Counted from the first letter of the stretch, positions 8,342 through 16,956 are shown. The stretch is 64,000 bases of DNA from Alphaproteobacteria bacterium (GCA_020632875.1 JACKET010000007.1:124001-188000), one strand, 5' to 3'. Notes: generated by a model from the letters alone, not told the origin. Numbers and translations are program-made.

Positions 8342-9531
8342 CCGTACCGGGACTCCTCGTAGAGGCCGCAGACGGAGCAGCGCGACTCGATGAGGATGTC
8401 GGCGTGGGTCTGGCTGATGTCCTCGTGCTTGTAGACGACGTGCGCCTCGCCGCCGCAATGCCCGCACCGCGTCGGGCGCTCGTCGGGGAGCGGGGTGGGG
8501 CCGACCGCGTGGATTGGGCGACGGCTGAAGCCCGCGGGCAGCGGCTCTTCGCGTCCCTCCCGCTCGAGGAACGCGGTCAGCGCGACGGAGCAGGGATGCC
8601 GCACCGCGACACGCGCATCGGACAGGGCCGCTTCGACCTCGGACTCGTGGCCCGCGAGCGACGCGCCCTGGGCGACCAGCGACTGCAGCGTCCTCGCCGC
8701 GGCCTCCGCCGCGCGGGACCGGTCGGAGAGCCTCGCGCACAGGGGGCCGATCGCCACACCGAGACGGGGCAGGGCGGACTGGAGCGCCTCGTCGGGTGGG
8801 ATGCGCGTCTCGCCCGTGACGTGCTGGAGCTGACCGATCGCGCGGGCCGCGGCTTCGCGGGCATCGGTGCCGAGCGCGTCCACCCACACGGGGAGCATCG
8901 CCTCCCACTGGCGGAAGAGGTCCGCGCCGGCGGCTGCAGCCTCTGCGAGGGCCTGCCGGGCTCCGGCGTCACCGGCCAGCAGGCGGGCTTCGAGCACCCC
9001 GAGACCCTCGTGCAGGTTGCCGATGACCGAGGCGTCGTAGATCCCGCACAGCGTGCGGATGGCGGCGTGCTCGCCCTGGTCCTGCAGCGCCAGCAGGCGC
9101 TTCACGTGGCCTACGGGGGGCTCGGTGCTCTCGCAGCGCTCCACGGGCTCGCGCACTCCGTCGAGCGGCCAGCCCCGCAGGGCGGCGCGCCTGAGCGCCG
9201 TGGCGGCGGGTCCGGCCGTGCGGCGCTCGAGCAGGGCCTGCGCCGGCACCCCGAGGATGGACGTGGGATCGCCACCCGCCCGAACGAGCGCATCGAGCGC
9301 GTGCAGCACGATGTGCCGGTCGCGCGGGGGTGTGGGCTCGAGACGCGCCGCGATGGCCGGCATCAGACGCGTCGCGGCATCGGCGGGAGGGAGCGCCGAG
9401 ACCTCGGCGAGCAGGGCGTCGGCCGGGCCGGGCTCGACGGCGGACCACTCGCTCAGCGTGCTCGCGACCTCGTACGGACCGACCCGCGGCCACAGGGCCC
9501 GCAGCGCGCGTTCGGCGTCTCCGTAGCGCAT
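8335..9531 (-). CDS. Helical-repeat protein with C-terminal zinc ribbon
   Basis: A 398-aa cytoplasmic protein. Residues 1-310 are Ala/Leu/Arg-rich helices resembling HEAT/ARM-type repeats. The C-terminus carries two Cys pairs (CGHCGG and CSVCGL, about 30 residues apart) that would form a zinc ribbon. No enzymatic motif. The start is well supported by GAGGAGG upstream of ATG 9531. It is divergent from the VOC gene at 9582 with 50 bp between, and its stop overlaps the convergent gene ending at 8341. Probably a scaffold or nucleic-acid/protein-binding protein; specific role unknown. Confidence 0.75.
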   Translation of the reverse strand: MRYGDAERALRALWPRVGPYEVASTLSEWSAVEPGPADALLAEVSALPPADAATRLMPAIAARLEPTPPRDRHIVLHALDALVRAGGDPTSILGVPAQALLERRTAGPAATALRRAALRGWPLDGVREPVERCESTEPPVGHVKRLLALQDQGEHAAIRTLCGIYDASVIGNLHEGLGVLEARLLAGDAGARQALAEAAAAGADLFRQWEAMLPVWVDALGTDAREAAARAIGQLQHVTGETRIPPDEALQSALPRLGVAIGPLCARLSDRSRAAEAAARTLQSLVAQGASLAGHESEVEAALSDARVAVRHPCSVALTAFLEREGREEPLPAGFSRRPIHAVGPTPLPDERPTRCGHCGGEAHVVYKHEDISQTHADILIESRCSVCGLYEESRYGY

Positions 9532-9581
9532 GGCGTCCTCCTCGTTGGCGTATCATCGCGCCTTCCCCGTCCGGAGTCGTG

Positions 9582-9962
9582 ATGTTCGACCACCTCTCCG
9601 TCGGCGTCGCCGACCTCGACCGCTCTCTGGCGCTCTACGACGCGGCGCTGGCTCCGCTCGGCATCGTGCGGCTGTGGAAGACCGCGCGGGCGGCCGGGTA
9701 CGGTCCTCCGGGCTTCACGGGCGAGGCGCCGTTCGCGCTGGTCGTGCCCCGAGAGGGCATTGCCGCCCCGTCGTCGGCGTTCCACCTCGCGTTCGCGGCG
9801 TCCACCCGCGAGGCGGTCGACGGGTTCCACGCGGGCGCCGTGGCCGCAGGCGCCGCAGACGACGGGCCGCCCGGCATCCGCGAGAGCTACGATCCCGGCT
9901 ACTACGCGGCGTTCGTGGTGGACTTCGACGGCAACCGCCTCGAGGCCGTGCTGCACGAGTGA
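9582..9962 (+). CDS. VOC-superfamily protein (glyoxalase-like)
   Basis: A 126-aa single-module protein beginning MFDHLSVGVADLDRSLALYD, the hallmark of the vicinal-oxygen-chelate fold, and ending with DFDGNRLEAVLHE, which supplies the usual C-terminal metal-ligand Glu. The N-terminal His (HLSVGV) and terminal Glu are present, so metal binding is plausible; the substrate is unknown. CGGAG precedes ATG 9582. It is the first gene of a tight four-gene run: its TGA overlaps the GTG of the MazF-like gene, and another VOC protein and a GFA protein follow. This suggests a small detoxification or stress operon (inference). Confidence 0.85.
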   Translation: MFDHLSVGVADLDRSLALYDAALAPLGIVRLWKTARAAGYGPPGFTGEAPFALVVPREGIAAPSSAFHLAFAASTREAVDGFHAGAVAAGAADDGPPGIRESYDPGYYAAFVVDFDGNRLEAVLHE

Positions 9963-10312
9963 GCGCCATCCACCGGGGCGACCTCCACTGGGTCGTGCTG
10001 CCGCGTCCGGGCGCCGGCGACCGGCCCCATCCGCACGTCGTGGTGCAGGAGGACGTGCTCAACCACAGCCGCATCGACACGGTCGTCGTGTGCGCGCTGA
10101 CGACGAACCTCCACCGGGCCACCGAGCCCGGCAACGTGCTGCTCGACGAAGGCGAGGGCGACCTGCCCGCGCGCAGCGTGGTGGTGGTCTCGCAGATCTC
10201 GACGGTGCGAAAGGACGCGCTCGGCGCCCGCATCGGACGGCTCGGCGCCGCGCGGGTCGACCAGATCCTCGACGGGCTCCGGTTCCAGCAGCGGTCGGGA
10301 TTCTCGCGGTAG
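9959..10312 (+). CDS. PemK/MazF-family protein without adjacent antitoxin
   Basis: A 117-aa protein with the MazF layout: RGDLHWVVLP at the N-terminus, HVVVQEDVLN, a TVVVCALTTNL strand with the conserved Thr, GNVLLDEGEGDLP, SVVVVSQISTV and a C-terminal IGRLGAARVDQIL helix. MazF proteins are sequence-specific endoribonucleases. The RP-V-L-V-x-Q motif carrying the catalytic Arg in MazF reads HPHVVVQ here, so the aligned Arg is His, with another Arg two positions upstream. GTG 9959 overlaps the VOC stop, implying translational coupling. No MazE-like antitoxin is encoded next to it. Confidence 0.85.
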   Translation: MSAIHRGDLHWVVLPRPGAGDRPHPHVVVQEDVLNHSRIDTVVVCALTTNLHRATEPGNVLLDEGEGDLPARSVVVVSQISTVRKDALGARIGRLGAARVDQILDGLRFQQRSGFSR

Positions 10313-10337
10313 CCGCTCTGCGGCATTAGAGGCGGGC

Positions 10338-11369
10338 ATGTTCGTCCGCTACTCCCTCCGCACCACGGATCTCCCCGGCGCGCTGCGGTTCTACGCCGAG
10401 GCGCTGGGCCTCGACCTGCCGCCGGGCCCCGCACCCGGCCCTCTCGAGGTCTGGCCTCTGCACGAGAACGCGCGCGCGCGCGGTGTCCCCGCGCACTGGC
10501 TCGGCCACGTCGCGGTCGACGACCCCGTCGCGGTGCGCGATGCCGTGGTGGCCGCCGGAGGCGAGGCGCTCGGCCCCCTCGTCGAGGGTCCGAACGGCCG
10601 GTACGCCGCGGTCCGCGATCCCGGCGGTGCGGTGCTCGCCGCGAGCACGGCGGTGGCGTCCGGCTTCGCGGGGGTGTGGCCGCACCTCCACGCTCCGGAG
10701 GTCGACGCCGCGGCGCGCTTCTACGGCGGGGTGTTCGGGTGGGCGGTGTCGCCCGGGGCCGGTCCACACGGGCGTCACGCGGTGTCCTGGCGCGGGGGCG
10801 AGGCGAGCCTGGCGCCCATCCGCTCGCCCGGCATCCACCCACACTGGCTGTACTTCTTCCCGGTCGACGACCCGTTCGGGTGCGCGGCACGTGTCCGGGC
10901 GCTCGGCGGCACCGCGATGGAGCCCGTCGTCGACAGCGAAGCCGTCTGGGTCGCCTGTGAAGACCCGCAGGGCGCGGCATTCGGGATCCGCTGCGCCGAC
11001 CCGGCCCTCGCTGCCGTGGTCGCGTTCGACGCCGCCATCGCTGCGCGCGACCTCGGTGCGCTCGTCGCTCGGATGACCCCCGACCATCGCTTCGTCGACA
11101 GCGGGGGCGGTGTGGTCGAAGGCCGCGACGCGTGTCGAGGCGCGTGGGAAGGCTTCTTCGGCGCGTTCCCCGACTACCGCAACGTGTTCGAGCGCGTGGT
11201 GCGCGTCGACGGGCGCGTCATCGCGCTGGGCCACAGCGAGTGCAGCACGCCCGCGCTCGCCGGCCCCGCGATCTGGAGCGCCGTGGTGCGCGACGGCGCG
11301 CTCGCCGAGTGGCGGGTCGACGACGACACCCCCGAGGTCCGCGCGCGGATGGGGCTGGGAGGCGCGTGA
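10338..11369 (+). CDS. Double VOC domain fused to SnoaL-like domain
   Basis: A 343-aa fusion. Residues about 1-105 form one VOC module (VRYSLRTTDLPGALRFYAEA). Residues about 112-218 form a second (WPHLHAPEVDAAARFYGGVFGW). Residues about 225-343 resemble a SnoaL/NTF2-like domain (VAFDAAIAARDLGALVARM, FGAFPDYRNVFERVVRVDGRV). VOC proteins isomerise, dioxygenate or bind small molecules; SnoaL-like domains often isomerise or bind hydrophobic ligands. The combination suggests a multifunctional or scavenging protein of unknown substrate. It begins 25 bp after the MazF-like gene with GAGG upstream, and its TGA overlaps the start of the GFA gene. Confidence 0.82.
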   Translation: MFVRYSLRTTDLPGALRFYAEALGLDLPPGPAPGPLEVWPLHENARARGVPAHWLGHVAVDDPVAVRDAVVAAGGEALGPLVEGPNGRYAAVRDPGGAVLAASTAVASGFAGVWPHLHAPEVDAAARFYGGVFGWAVSPGAGPHGRHAVSWRGGEASLAPIRSPGIHPHWLYFFPVDDPFGCAARVRALGGTAMEPVVDSEAVWVACEDPQGAAFGIRCADPALAAVVAFDAAIAARDLGALVARMTPDHRFVDSGGGVVEGRDACRGAWEGFFGAFPDYRNVFERVVRVDGRVIALGHSECSTPALAGPAIWSAVVRDGALAEWRVDDDTPEVRARMGLGGA

Positions 11370-11761
11370 TGCTCCAGGGGTCGTGTCACTGCGGGAAGGT
11401 CCGGTGGACGCTCGCCACCGCGCCGACCCGCGCCACGGCGTGCAGCTGCACGGCCTGCCGCCGGTACGGCGCGCTGTGGGCGTACGGAATCCTCGGCGAA
11501 GACGTGCAGATCACGGGGGAGACGCGCGGCTACCTGCGCTGCGACATCGAGACGCACCTCGCGTTCCACTTCTGTCCCGAATGCGGCGGCATGGTGTGCT
11601 GGCTCCCGAAGGCCGGCTCGGAGAGCCAGCGCTGCGCAGTGAACCTCCGCATGGCGGATCCCGACGCGGTGGCCGCGGTCCCGGTCCACCGGTTCGATGG
11701 CTTCGACACGTGGTCGAGCCTGCCCGACGAGGGCCGTGTGGTCGGGGACGTCTGGTTCTGA
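11369..11761 (+). CDS. GFA-family zinc protein (formaldehyde-activating-enzyme-like)
   Basis: A 130-aa protein of the GFA/CENP-V fold. It has CHCGKVRW near the N-terminus, CSCTACRR, and FHFCPECGGMV, the cysteine sets that bind two zinc ions in glutathione-dependent formaldehyde-activating enzyme relatives. Many members are not actual glutathione-formaldehyde enzymes, so the reaction is left open. The ATG shares bases with the preceding stop (TGATG) and GGAGG lies upstream, so it is translationally coupled to the VOC-SnoaL protein. Last gene of the operon starting at 9582. Confidence 0.88.
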   Translation: MLQGSCHCGKVRWTLATAPTRATACSCTACRRYGALWAYGILGEDVQITGETRGYLRCDIETHLAFHFCPECGGMVCWLPKAGSESQRCAVNLRMADPDAVAAVPVHRFDGFDTWSSLPDEGRVVGDVWF

Positions 11762-11766
11762 GGCGG

Positions 11767-11979
11767 TCACTCCGCTTCGATCGAGATCTCGATGACCGGG
11801 CGCTCGCCCTCGTGCTGCATCGTCATCGGGTCGGCGAGGCGCACCCCGTCGAGGGTCTGCGGTCGAGCCCGCTCTGCGGGCCTGGCGGTGCGGGCGACCC
11901 TCCGTCGGCGCAGGACGAGGAGCCACATCGCCGCCACGAGCGCGAGGGGGAGGGCGGTGATGGCGAGACCGACGAGCAT
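11767..11979 (-). CDS. Small single-pass membrane protein
   Basis: Seventy residues. One strongly hydrophobic helix (LVGLAITALPLALVAAMWLLVL) is followed by an Arg cluster and a soluble tail ending in VIEISIEAE. The positive-inside rule puts the C-terminus in the cytoplasm. The ribosome-binding site is weak, and a longer in-frame extension upstream is Arg/Cys-rich and unlikely. It lies between a convergent GFA gene and the trypsin-like gene. Function unknown. Confidence 0.5.
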   Translation of the reverse strand: MLVGLAITALPLALVAAMWLLVLRRRRVARTARPAERARPQTLDGVRLADPMTMQHEGERPVIEISIEAE

Positions 11980-12016
11980 CGCGGAACGATAGGCACCAAG
12001 GCCACACCGTGAACCG

Positions 12017-13357
12017 TCAGCCGCGTCGGCGCAGCCCGAGCATCGCCAGGAGCACCGCGAGGAGCCCACCGCGCGTCGACGAAGCCGAGCACGCGCACCC
12101 GCGCCGCACCTGCACCGTGGCGGTTGCCGCACCGTCGCCGACGATGCCGTGCTCGTTCAGGACGACGGTGTAGTCGCCAGCTGGCTCGCCGGACACGTCG
12201 AACACGGGAGCCTCACCCGATGTGGACCGGAGGGGCTCGCCCTGCGCCCCATCCCCCGCGTAGAGCTCCCACACCGACTCGAGGATGCAGGCCTCGGGCT
12301 GCGGCGTCGCGGTGTAGGTCACGACGATCGCGTCCCCGTCGGGCAGCGCCTCGAACGCGGGCCGGGGGAGGGCGCAGGCATCCACGCGAACGGGCGCCAC
12401 GCAGTGCGTCTGGCCCGTTGCGATGCAGGCCGACACGTCGAACGAGCCCGGCTCCGCGTACGCGTGCCCACCGCGCGCGCCGGTCGTGGACTCCTCGGTC
12501 CCGTCGCCCCAGTCCCAGGCCACCTCTTCGATGGTCCCGACCCCGAAGGCCTCGCAGAGGAGCTCCGTCCCCACCGGCAGCACGGCATGCGCGTCCCCGC
12601 CGTCGATCAGGCTGGAGCACACGATCCCGAGCGGAGCCACCGAGCGCACGATCAGGCCGGCGTCGCCGACCTCGTCCCGGATCCAGTCGAGGTAGCGGTC
12701 GATGCGCATGTGCCGCTCGGGTCGCTCCCCGCACCCCCCGATCGACGTGAGCGACACCGCCACGGGCTGGTCGGCCACGAACCGCACGCCGGGCGTGCCG
12801 GCATCCCCGATGCACGTCGCCGCTCCCTCCGCGTCGAACAGCATGACGACATCCGCCTCGTAGGACGCGATCCGCGTGTCGCCACGGTGTTTGGCCCCGG
12901 TCGGCGCGGCACCGGACGCGGGCGCGCCGAAGCCTGCGATCTCGAGGGACATGCCGATCCAGGCGTCGTCGAGCGGTGCTTCGTTGAGCGCGATCACGGG
13001 CACGTCGACCGGCTCCGCGAGGAAGGCCAGCGCGACGTCGTTCTCGGGGACGGGCCCGGAGCTCACGGCGTTCGGGCTGAACCCGATCGACACGTAGGCC
13101 GGGTGGACGACGACGCTCGCGACCGGCACGCGCAGGCCACCCTGTCCGCGGGCGTCTCCGAAGAAGACCTCTGCGTCACCCTCGGGCTCCTGCGCCAGGT
13201 CGACGCCATCGAACGCGTGGGCCGTGGTGAGGACGACCTGCGGATGGATCAGGAATCCACCCGTCGAGCCCGGGTCGAGGGCCACCACCGCCGGGGCTCC
13301 ACCCGGTGGTACCGGCTCTCCGTTCGTGATGGCGAACGCCACGCTCCACAGCCACAT
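12017..13357 (-). CDS. Secreted trypsin-like protein lacking catalytic Ser, PKD-like domain, MYXO-CTERM tail
   Basis: A 446-aa product from ATG 13357, preceded by a G-run ribosome-binding site. After a short leader, residues about 12-220 have the S1-peptidase fold: VVLTTAHAF gives catalytic His 47 and ENDVALAFL gives Asp 107. The GDSGGP site reads CIGDAGTP, with Ala 186 replacing the nucleophilic Ser. The protein should not cleave by the trypsin mechanism and is probably a binding pseudoprotease. A PKD-like beta-sandwich follows (WDWGDGTEES). The C-terminus (CACSASSTRGG, hydrophobic stretch, LRRRG) is a MYXO-CTERM-like sorting tail, implying surface display or release. Calling it inactive is inference from one substitution. 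Confidence 0.88.
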   Translation of the reverse strand: MWLWSVAFAITNGEPVPPGGAPAVVALDPGSTGGFLIHPQVVLTTAHAFDGVDLAQEPEGDAEVFFGDARGQGGLRVPVASVVVHPAYVSIGFSPNAVSSGPVPENDVALAFLAEPVDVPVIALNEAPLDDAWIGMSLEIAGFGAPASGAAPTGAKHRGDTRIASYEADVVMLFDAEGAATCIGDAGTPGVRFVADQPVAVSLTSIGGCGERPERHMRIDRYLDWIRDEVGDAGLIVRSVAPLGIVCSSLIDGGDAHAVLPVGTELLCEAFGVGTIEEVAWDWGDGTEESTTGARGGHAYAEPGSFDVSACIATGQTHCVAPVRVDACALPRPAFEALPDGDAIVVTYTATPQPEACILESVWELYAGDGAQGEPLRSTSGEAPVFDVSGEPAGDYTVVLNEHGIVGDGAATATVQVRRGCACSASSTRGGLLAVLLAMLGLRRRG

Positions 13358-13432
13358 CGCGCCCCCCTTGCTCTCCAGTGCACCCGCGTCCGCCGATGTG
13401 AACACCGCTCGTTCGCGATAGCGGATCCGGGG

Positions 13433-14179
13433 ATGACTCGCGATCCGGACGCCGCGCTGCGCGCTCTCCATCACCGGCTGGCCGAGCGCCTGTCGAGCCG
13501 TGCCGTCCGGAATGCCCGACAGGCCGGGCTCGCGTGCGCGCCGGGCTGGGGTCGCGAGCGGCTGGCGGCGCTCCTCGACGGTGTCGGGCTTCCCGTGTGC
13601 GAGGCCGTGCTCGACGCCGAGGCGCTCGTGGGGGGCGCCATCCTCGGCGGGCTGACGTACGGCGTCGGGCCCCGGCTCGCCGAGGCCGCGCGGCACTCGC
13701 GGGATCCCGCGCTCCGGCAGGCAGCGCTGCGCGACATCGCGCCGGAATGGGCCGGTCACCGGCTGCTCCGGGTGCGCGAGGGAGGCTACCCGCTCCTGTT
13801 CGTCGACGAAGGCGGGGGGCTGTGGGAGCAGCACGCCGACCGGGCGCCGTGGCCCGTATTCTCCGATGTCGTGCAGTGCCTGGAGGTCGCGTTCCTCACG
13901 CGCGGGTCGCTCGCCCTGGTCGTCCGGGAGGCCGACGGCGACGCGGTGGCGCGGTGGCTCGGGTGCGAGCCGATCCCCGAAGCGACGCGGGGCCCCGTGC
14001 AGGTCTGGGGCGACGGATGGCGGGACCTCGGCGTCCTCACGGCGCCCGGGTGCCCTCCCGAGCCGTACGGCGCGGCCCCCGAGCGGATGACGACCGTGCG
14101 GACGGGCGATTCCGAGGTGCTCTCCGAGGTGGAGGACTGGGCGCGAGAGCGGGGCCTCGCCTGTCTCGATGCGGGTTGA
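13433..14179 (+). CDS. Unknown 248-aa cytoplasmic protein
   Basis: I do not recognise the family. The N-terminal third is helical (DAALRALHHRLAERLSSRAV). The middle has GYPLLFVDEGGGLWEQ, vaguely reminiscent of SMI1/KNR4-type binding proteins. The C-terminus is acidic. No signal peptide, membrane helix or catalytic motif. It is divergent from the trypsin-like gene with 75 bp between starts. A strong palindrome lies directly downstream (14186-14205). Confidence 0.65.
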   Translation: MTRDPDAALRALHHRLAERLSSRAVRNARQAGLACAPGWGRERLAALLDGVGLPVCEAVLDAEALVGGAILGGLTYGVGPRLAEAARHSRDPALRQAALRDIAPEWAGHRLLRVREGGYPLLFVDEGGGLWEQHADRAPWPVFSDVVQCLEVAFLTRGSLALVVREADGDAVARWLGCEPIPEATRGPVQVWGDGWRDLGVLTAPGCPPEPYGAAPERMTTVRTGDSEVLSEVEDWARERGLACLDAG

Positions 14180-14180
14180 A

Positions 14181-14220
14181 CCCGTGTCACAGCGTGCGCT
14201 GTGACCTCGCGAAACACGGG
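14181..14220. promoter_or_regulatory. Nested palindrome in intergenic region
   Basis: A perfect 9-bp inverted repeat (GTCACAGCG TG CGCTGTGAC, 14186-14205) sits inside an outer 7-bp pair (CCCGTGT 14181-14187 / ACACGGG 14214-14220). It lies between the stop at 14179 and the ribosome-binding site of the next gene. It could be a terminator of the first gene or an operator for the second. There is no T-run. Confidence 0.5.
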
Positions 14221-14255
14221 CGCGGAGGTACGAAGGGGACGTTGTTGGAGGTCAC

Positions 14256-14759
14256 GTGCTCTCACGTCCTGTTCTCGCTCTGCCGTTGTTCGCTCTCGCG
14301 GTCGCCTCGTCCATCGCCACGTCCGGCACTGCGCCGGTCGAGACCGTCTTCGACCCGGTGAGCGTGTCCTACCCGTACTCGACCTATGCACAGACGGGTG
14401 CGGCGCTCGGAATCGACACCGACTACCTCCCGGGCGCCTCCGACCTCGCTCACGAGATGCGGGTCACCGTGACGCCCTCGGGCCCGTGGCCCGCCGATGC
14501 CGAGGTCGTCGTGACGCCGTTCTTCAGCGGCGACGAGGAGAGCGTGCATCCCGTCGGCGCCGACCCGGTGTCGACCGTGCGCTTCCAGCCCTTCGACGGG
14601 ACGGAGTGCGGGCCGTACTCGTGCCGGGACACCGTCCAGGTCGAGGTGCACACGGCCACCGACGACTTCGACTTCGTCGTGGACGTGGAGATCATCGGCG
14701 ACCCCGCGATGGGCGCCGAGGGGATCGAGACCGTCATCGGCCTCGTGGACTTCCTCTGA
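14256..14759 (+). CDS. Small secreted protein, unknown
   Basis: A 167-aa protein from GTG 14256 with TTGGAG five bases upstream. Residues 1-22 are a signal peptide (RPVLALPLFALAVASSIA). The mature part is rich in Thr, Val, Asp and Pro and looks all-beta, with one likely disulphide pair (ECGPYSC). No lipobox and no known domain. Its 3' end overlaps the convergent regulator by 26 bp. The palindrome upstream may control it. Confidence 0.65.
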   Translation: MLSRPVLALPLFALAVASSIATSGTAPVETVFDPVSVSYPYSTYAQTGAALGIDTDYLPGASDLAHEMRVTVTPSGPWPADAEVVVTPFFSGDEESVHPVGADPVSTVRFQPFDGTECGPYSCRDTVQVEVHTATDDFDFVVDVEIIGDPAMGAEGIETVIGLVDFL

Positions 14760-16911
14760 CCGCGGCGCGGGCCAGCTGGATCAGCACCAGCCAGCCCTTC
14801 CGCGGGTCGAGCTCGGTCGCGGGCCCGTCGAGGAGGGCTCGGACGAGCGGGTCGTCGACCTGCCCGTCCACCTCGCCGAGGAGCTCGAGCAGCGCGAGCC
14901 CGAGCTTCCGCGTGAACGGGGACGCGCCACGGAGACCGTCGCGCACCTCCCGGGAGGCCTGCTCGCGGTCGCCCTGGAGGAGTCTCAGTGCACCCAGGTG
15001 GACCGCCGCGGCGGGGCGGAGGTTGGGATGACGCCGAGCGGCCCGTGCGGTCGCGGCCAGTGCGGCCTCGATGTCGCCGTCGAGGGCCCACGCGAGGCCG
15101 AGCCAGAGCGCGGCCTGGCCGCCCACGAGGCCATCGCTGGCGGGCCAGTCGTCGCGCAGGGTCACGTCGCGCCAGCGGCCCGAGCGCACCAGCACGGACA
15201 TCTCCTGTAGCCGCAGGTGGGCGAGGGCGTAGTGCCAGCCCTGCCGGGCGGCCTCCACCTCGATCGGAGCGACGGCTTCGGCGTAGGTCACGGGGTCGAC
15301 CCGCCGCTCGAGGAAGACGGCCGCGAAGCGCGCCTGCTCGGTCATCGGGCGATTCGCGAGGCACCGCGCCGGGTCGGCCACGGGCCGGGTGAGCAGGGCG
15401 TCGGGCGCCGAGAGGGCCAGCAGGTGACCCTGGGCCTCGAGGGTCGCCATGGCGCGCCGCTCGGCGTCGAGCGGGTGTTGGCTGGAGCCGTAGGCGAGCA
15501 GCGCGGCCGCCGCTCCCCACCAGGGATCCGCGTGCGGCACGGCGCGCAGGACCGGGAGGAGCGCGGCGAACGGGCCCGCGAGGATGGCGTGATCGAGCAG
15601 CGCCGCCGCGATGGCGAGCGCTTCGTCGGGGGTCGCGGCGGGCAGCTCGGCGAGCAGGTCGGGCACGTAGAGGGCGAGGGTCGCGGGGCCGTCGACGAGG
15701 GACCGGTCCTGCAGCGCGCAGCACCACGCGCGGAGCCGGGCCCGCGTGTGCGGCATGTCGGGCACCTCCAGCGTGGCGCGGGCGTTCCGCAGCACGCGGA
15801 AGCCGCCGCCGTCCGGGATCACCAGGTTCCGGCGCTGCAGCTCGAGCAACCCCCGCATCGCGCTCGGCACCGACCGCCCGGTGACCGCTGCGGCTCCGTG
15901 CAGCTCGAACCGATCGCGGAACACGGTCAGCTGGACGAGGAGCTCGTGCTCGGCGGGGCCGAGCAGGGCAATGCTCTTCGCGAGCGCGCCCTGCAGCGGC
16001 TCGGCGCCCCCCTCGGCCGCGGCGACTCCGAACGAGGCGACGGCGGGGGCCAGCAGCTCGATCTCGCCCGGGAGCCGGTCGATGCGCGCGACGACCGCGG
16101 CGACCAGCTCGGGGTCGTCGCCGCTCCCCAGCCGCCGGAGGTGCGAGGCGAGGAGCTCCGCCGCGGCTTCCGGGGACAGGACGGGGACGCGCTGGACCCA
16201 CTCCACCGGGAGCCCGAGCGCCTCCCGCGCCGTGACGAGCACCGTGGCCACGGCGGCGAAGCGCTCGATCGCAGCGACAGCATCGGGCTCGAGCCCGTCC
16301 GCGCCGTCGAACACCACGGACCGCCCGACCAGGGCCTCCGCGACCGCGCCGACCGTCGGTGCGGTGGAGGCGGGGAGCTCGAGCGCGCGGACCGTCTGCA
16401 CGAGGAGGTCGTGCGCCGTCCGGCAGGCGCTGGTGTCGACGATGGCGGCTGCGCCGAGCACCTCCACCGCGATTCGCGATTTGCCCGCGGCGACGGGCCC
16501 CGTGAGCGTGACGACCCTCCCGATGGCCAGCGCCTCGCGCACCTCGCGCACCGACCCGTCGCGCCCGACGAACACCGGGCGGGGCGCGGGGAGGGCGTCG
16601 ACCACCGACACCCCCACGAGGCGGATGCCCTCGCCGCGCAGGGTCTCGAGGAACACCGGCGTCTGCGGGTCGTCCTCGACCTTGATCCGCAGCCGGTTCA
16701 GCGTGGTGTCGACCGTGCGGGACTTCACGCGGGCGTGGTAGCCCCACACCTCGCGGAGCAGCTCCTCACGCGGAACGGCGCGCCCGTCGGCCTCGAGCAG
16801 GTAGGTCAGCAGCGCGACCTCGGTGGGCGTGAGCCCGACGGGACCCGCGGTGCCGACGCAGATCTGCCGGGCCGGGTAGATGGTGCGGGAGCCGAGGATC
16901 CACTGGCGCAT
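14734..16911 (-). CDS. OmpR-type wHTH fused to ATPase and helical repeats (SARP/AfsR-like regulator)
   Basis: A 725-aa product from ATG 16911. Residues about 22-105 are an OmpR-type winged helix (LTPTEVALLTYLL, VKSRTVDTTLNRLRIKVEDD). A P-loop ATPase follows with Walker A GPVAAGKS (about 135) and SVVFDGADG as a possible Walker B, then a long Ala/Leu-rich helical region of TPR-like character. This layout matches STAND-type transcription activators that bind DNA when a ligand or partner opens the nucleotide domain. It is divergent, with only 45 bp, from the predicted metallopeptidase at 16957, its most likely direct target. It overlaps the convergent secreted protein by 26 bp. Confidence 0.85.
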   Translation of the reverse strand: MRQWILGSRTIYPARQICVGTAGPVGLTPTEVALLTYLLEADGRAVPREELLREVWGYHARVKSRTVDTTLNRLRIKVEDDPQTPVFLETLRGEGIRLVGVSVVDALPAPRPVFVGRDGSVREVREALAIGRVVTLTGPVAAGKSRIAVEVLGAAAIVDTSACRTAHDLLVQTVRALELPASTAPTVGAVAEALVGRSVVFDGADGLEPDAVAAIERFAAVATVLVTAREALGLPVEWVQRVPVLSPEAAAELLASHLRRLGSGDDPELVAAVVARIDRLPGEIELLAPAVASFGVAAAEGGAEPLQGALAKSIALLGPAEHELLVQLTVFRDRFELHGAAAVTGRSVPSAMRGLLELQRRNLVIPDGGGFRVLRNARATLEVPDMPHTRARLRAWCCALQDRSLVDGPATLALYVPDLLAELPAATPDEALAIAAALLDHAILAGPFAALLPVLRAVPHADPWWGAAAALLAYGSSQHPLDAERRAMATLEAQGHLLALSAPDALLTRPVADPARCLANRPMTEQARFAAVFLERRVDPVTYAEAVAPIEVEAARQGWHYALAHLRLQEMSVLVRSGRWRDVTLRDDWPASDGLVGGQAALWLGLAWALDGDIEAALAATARAARRHPNLRPAAAVHLGALRLLQGDREQASREVRDGLRGASPFTRKLGLALLELLGEVDGQVDDPLVRALLDGPATELDPRKGWLVLIQLARAAVRGSPRGR

Positions 16912-16956
16912 GCCGGGGATTGAAGCACACCCCCGGACTGGAGTGTCGACAGCCCC

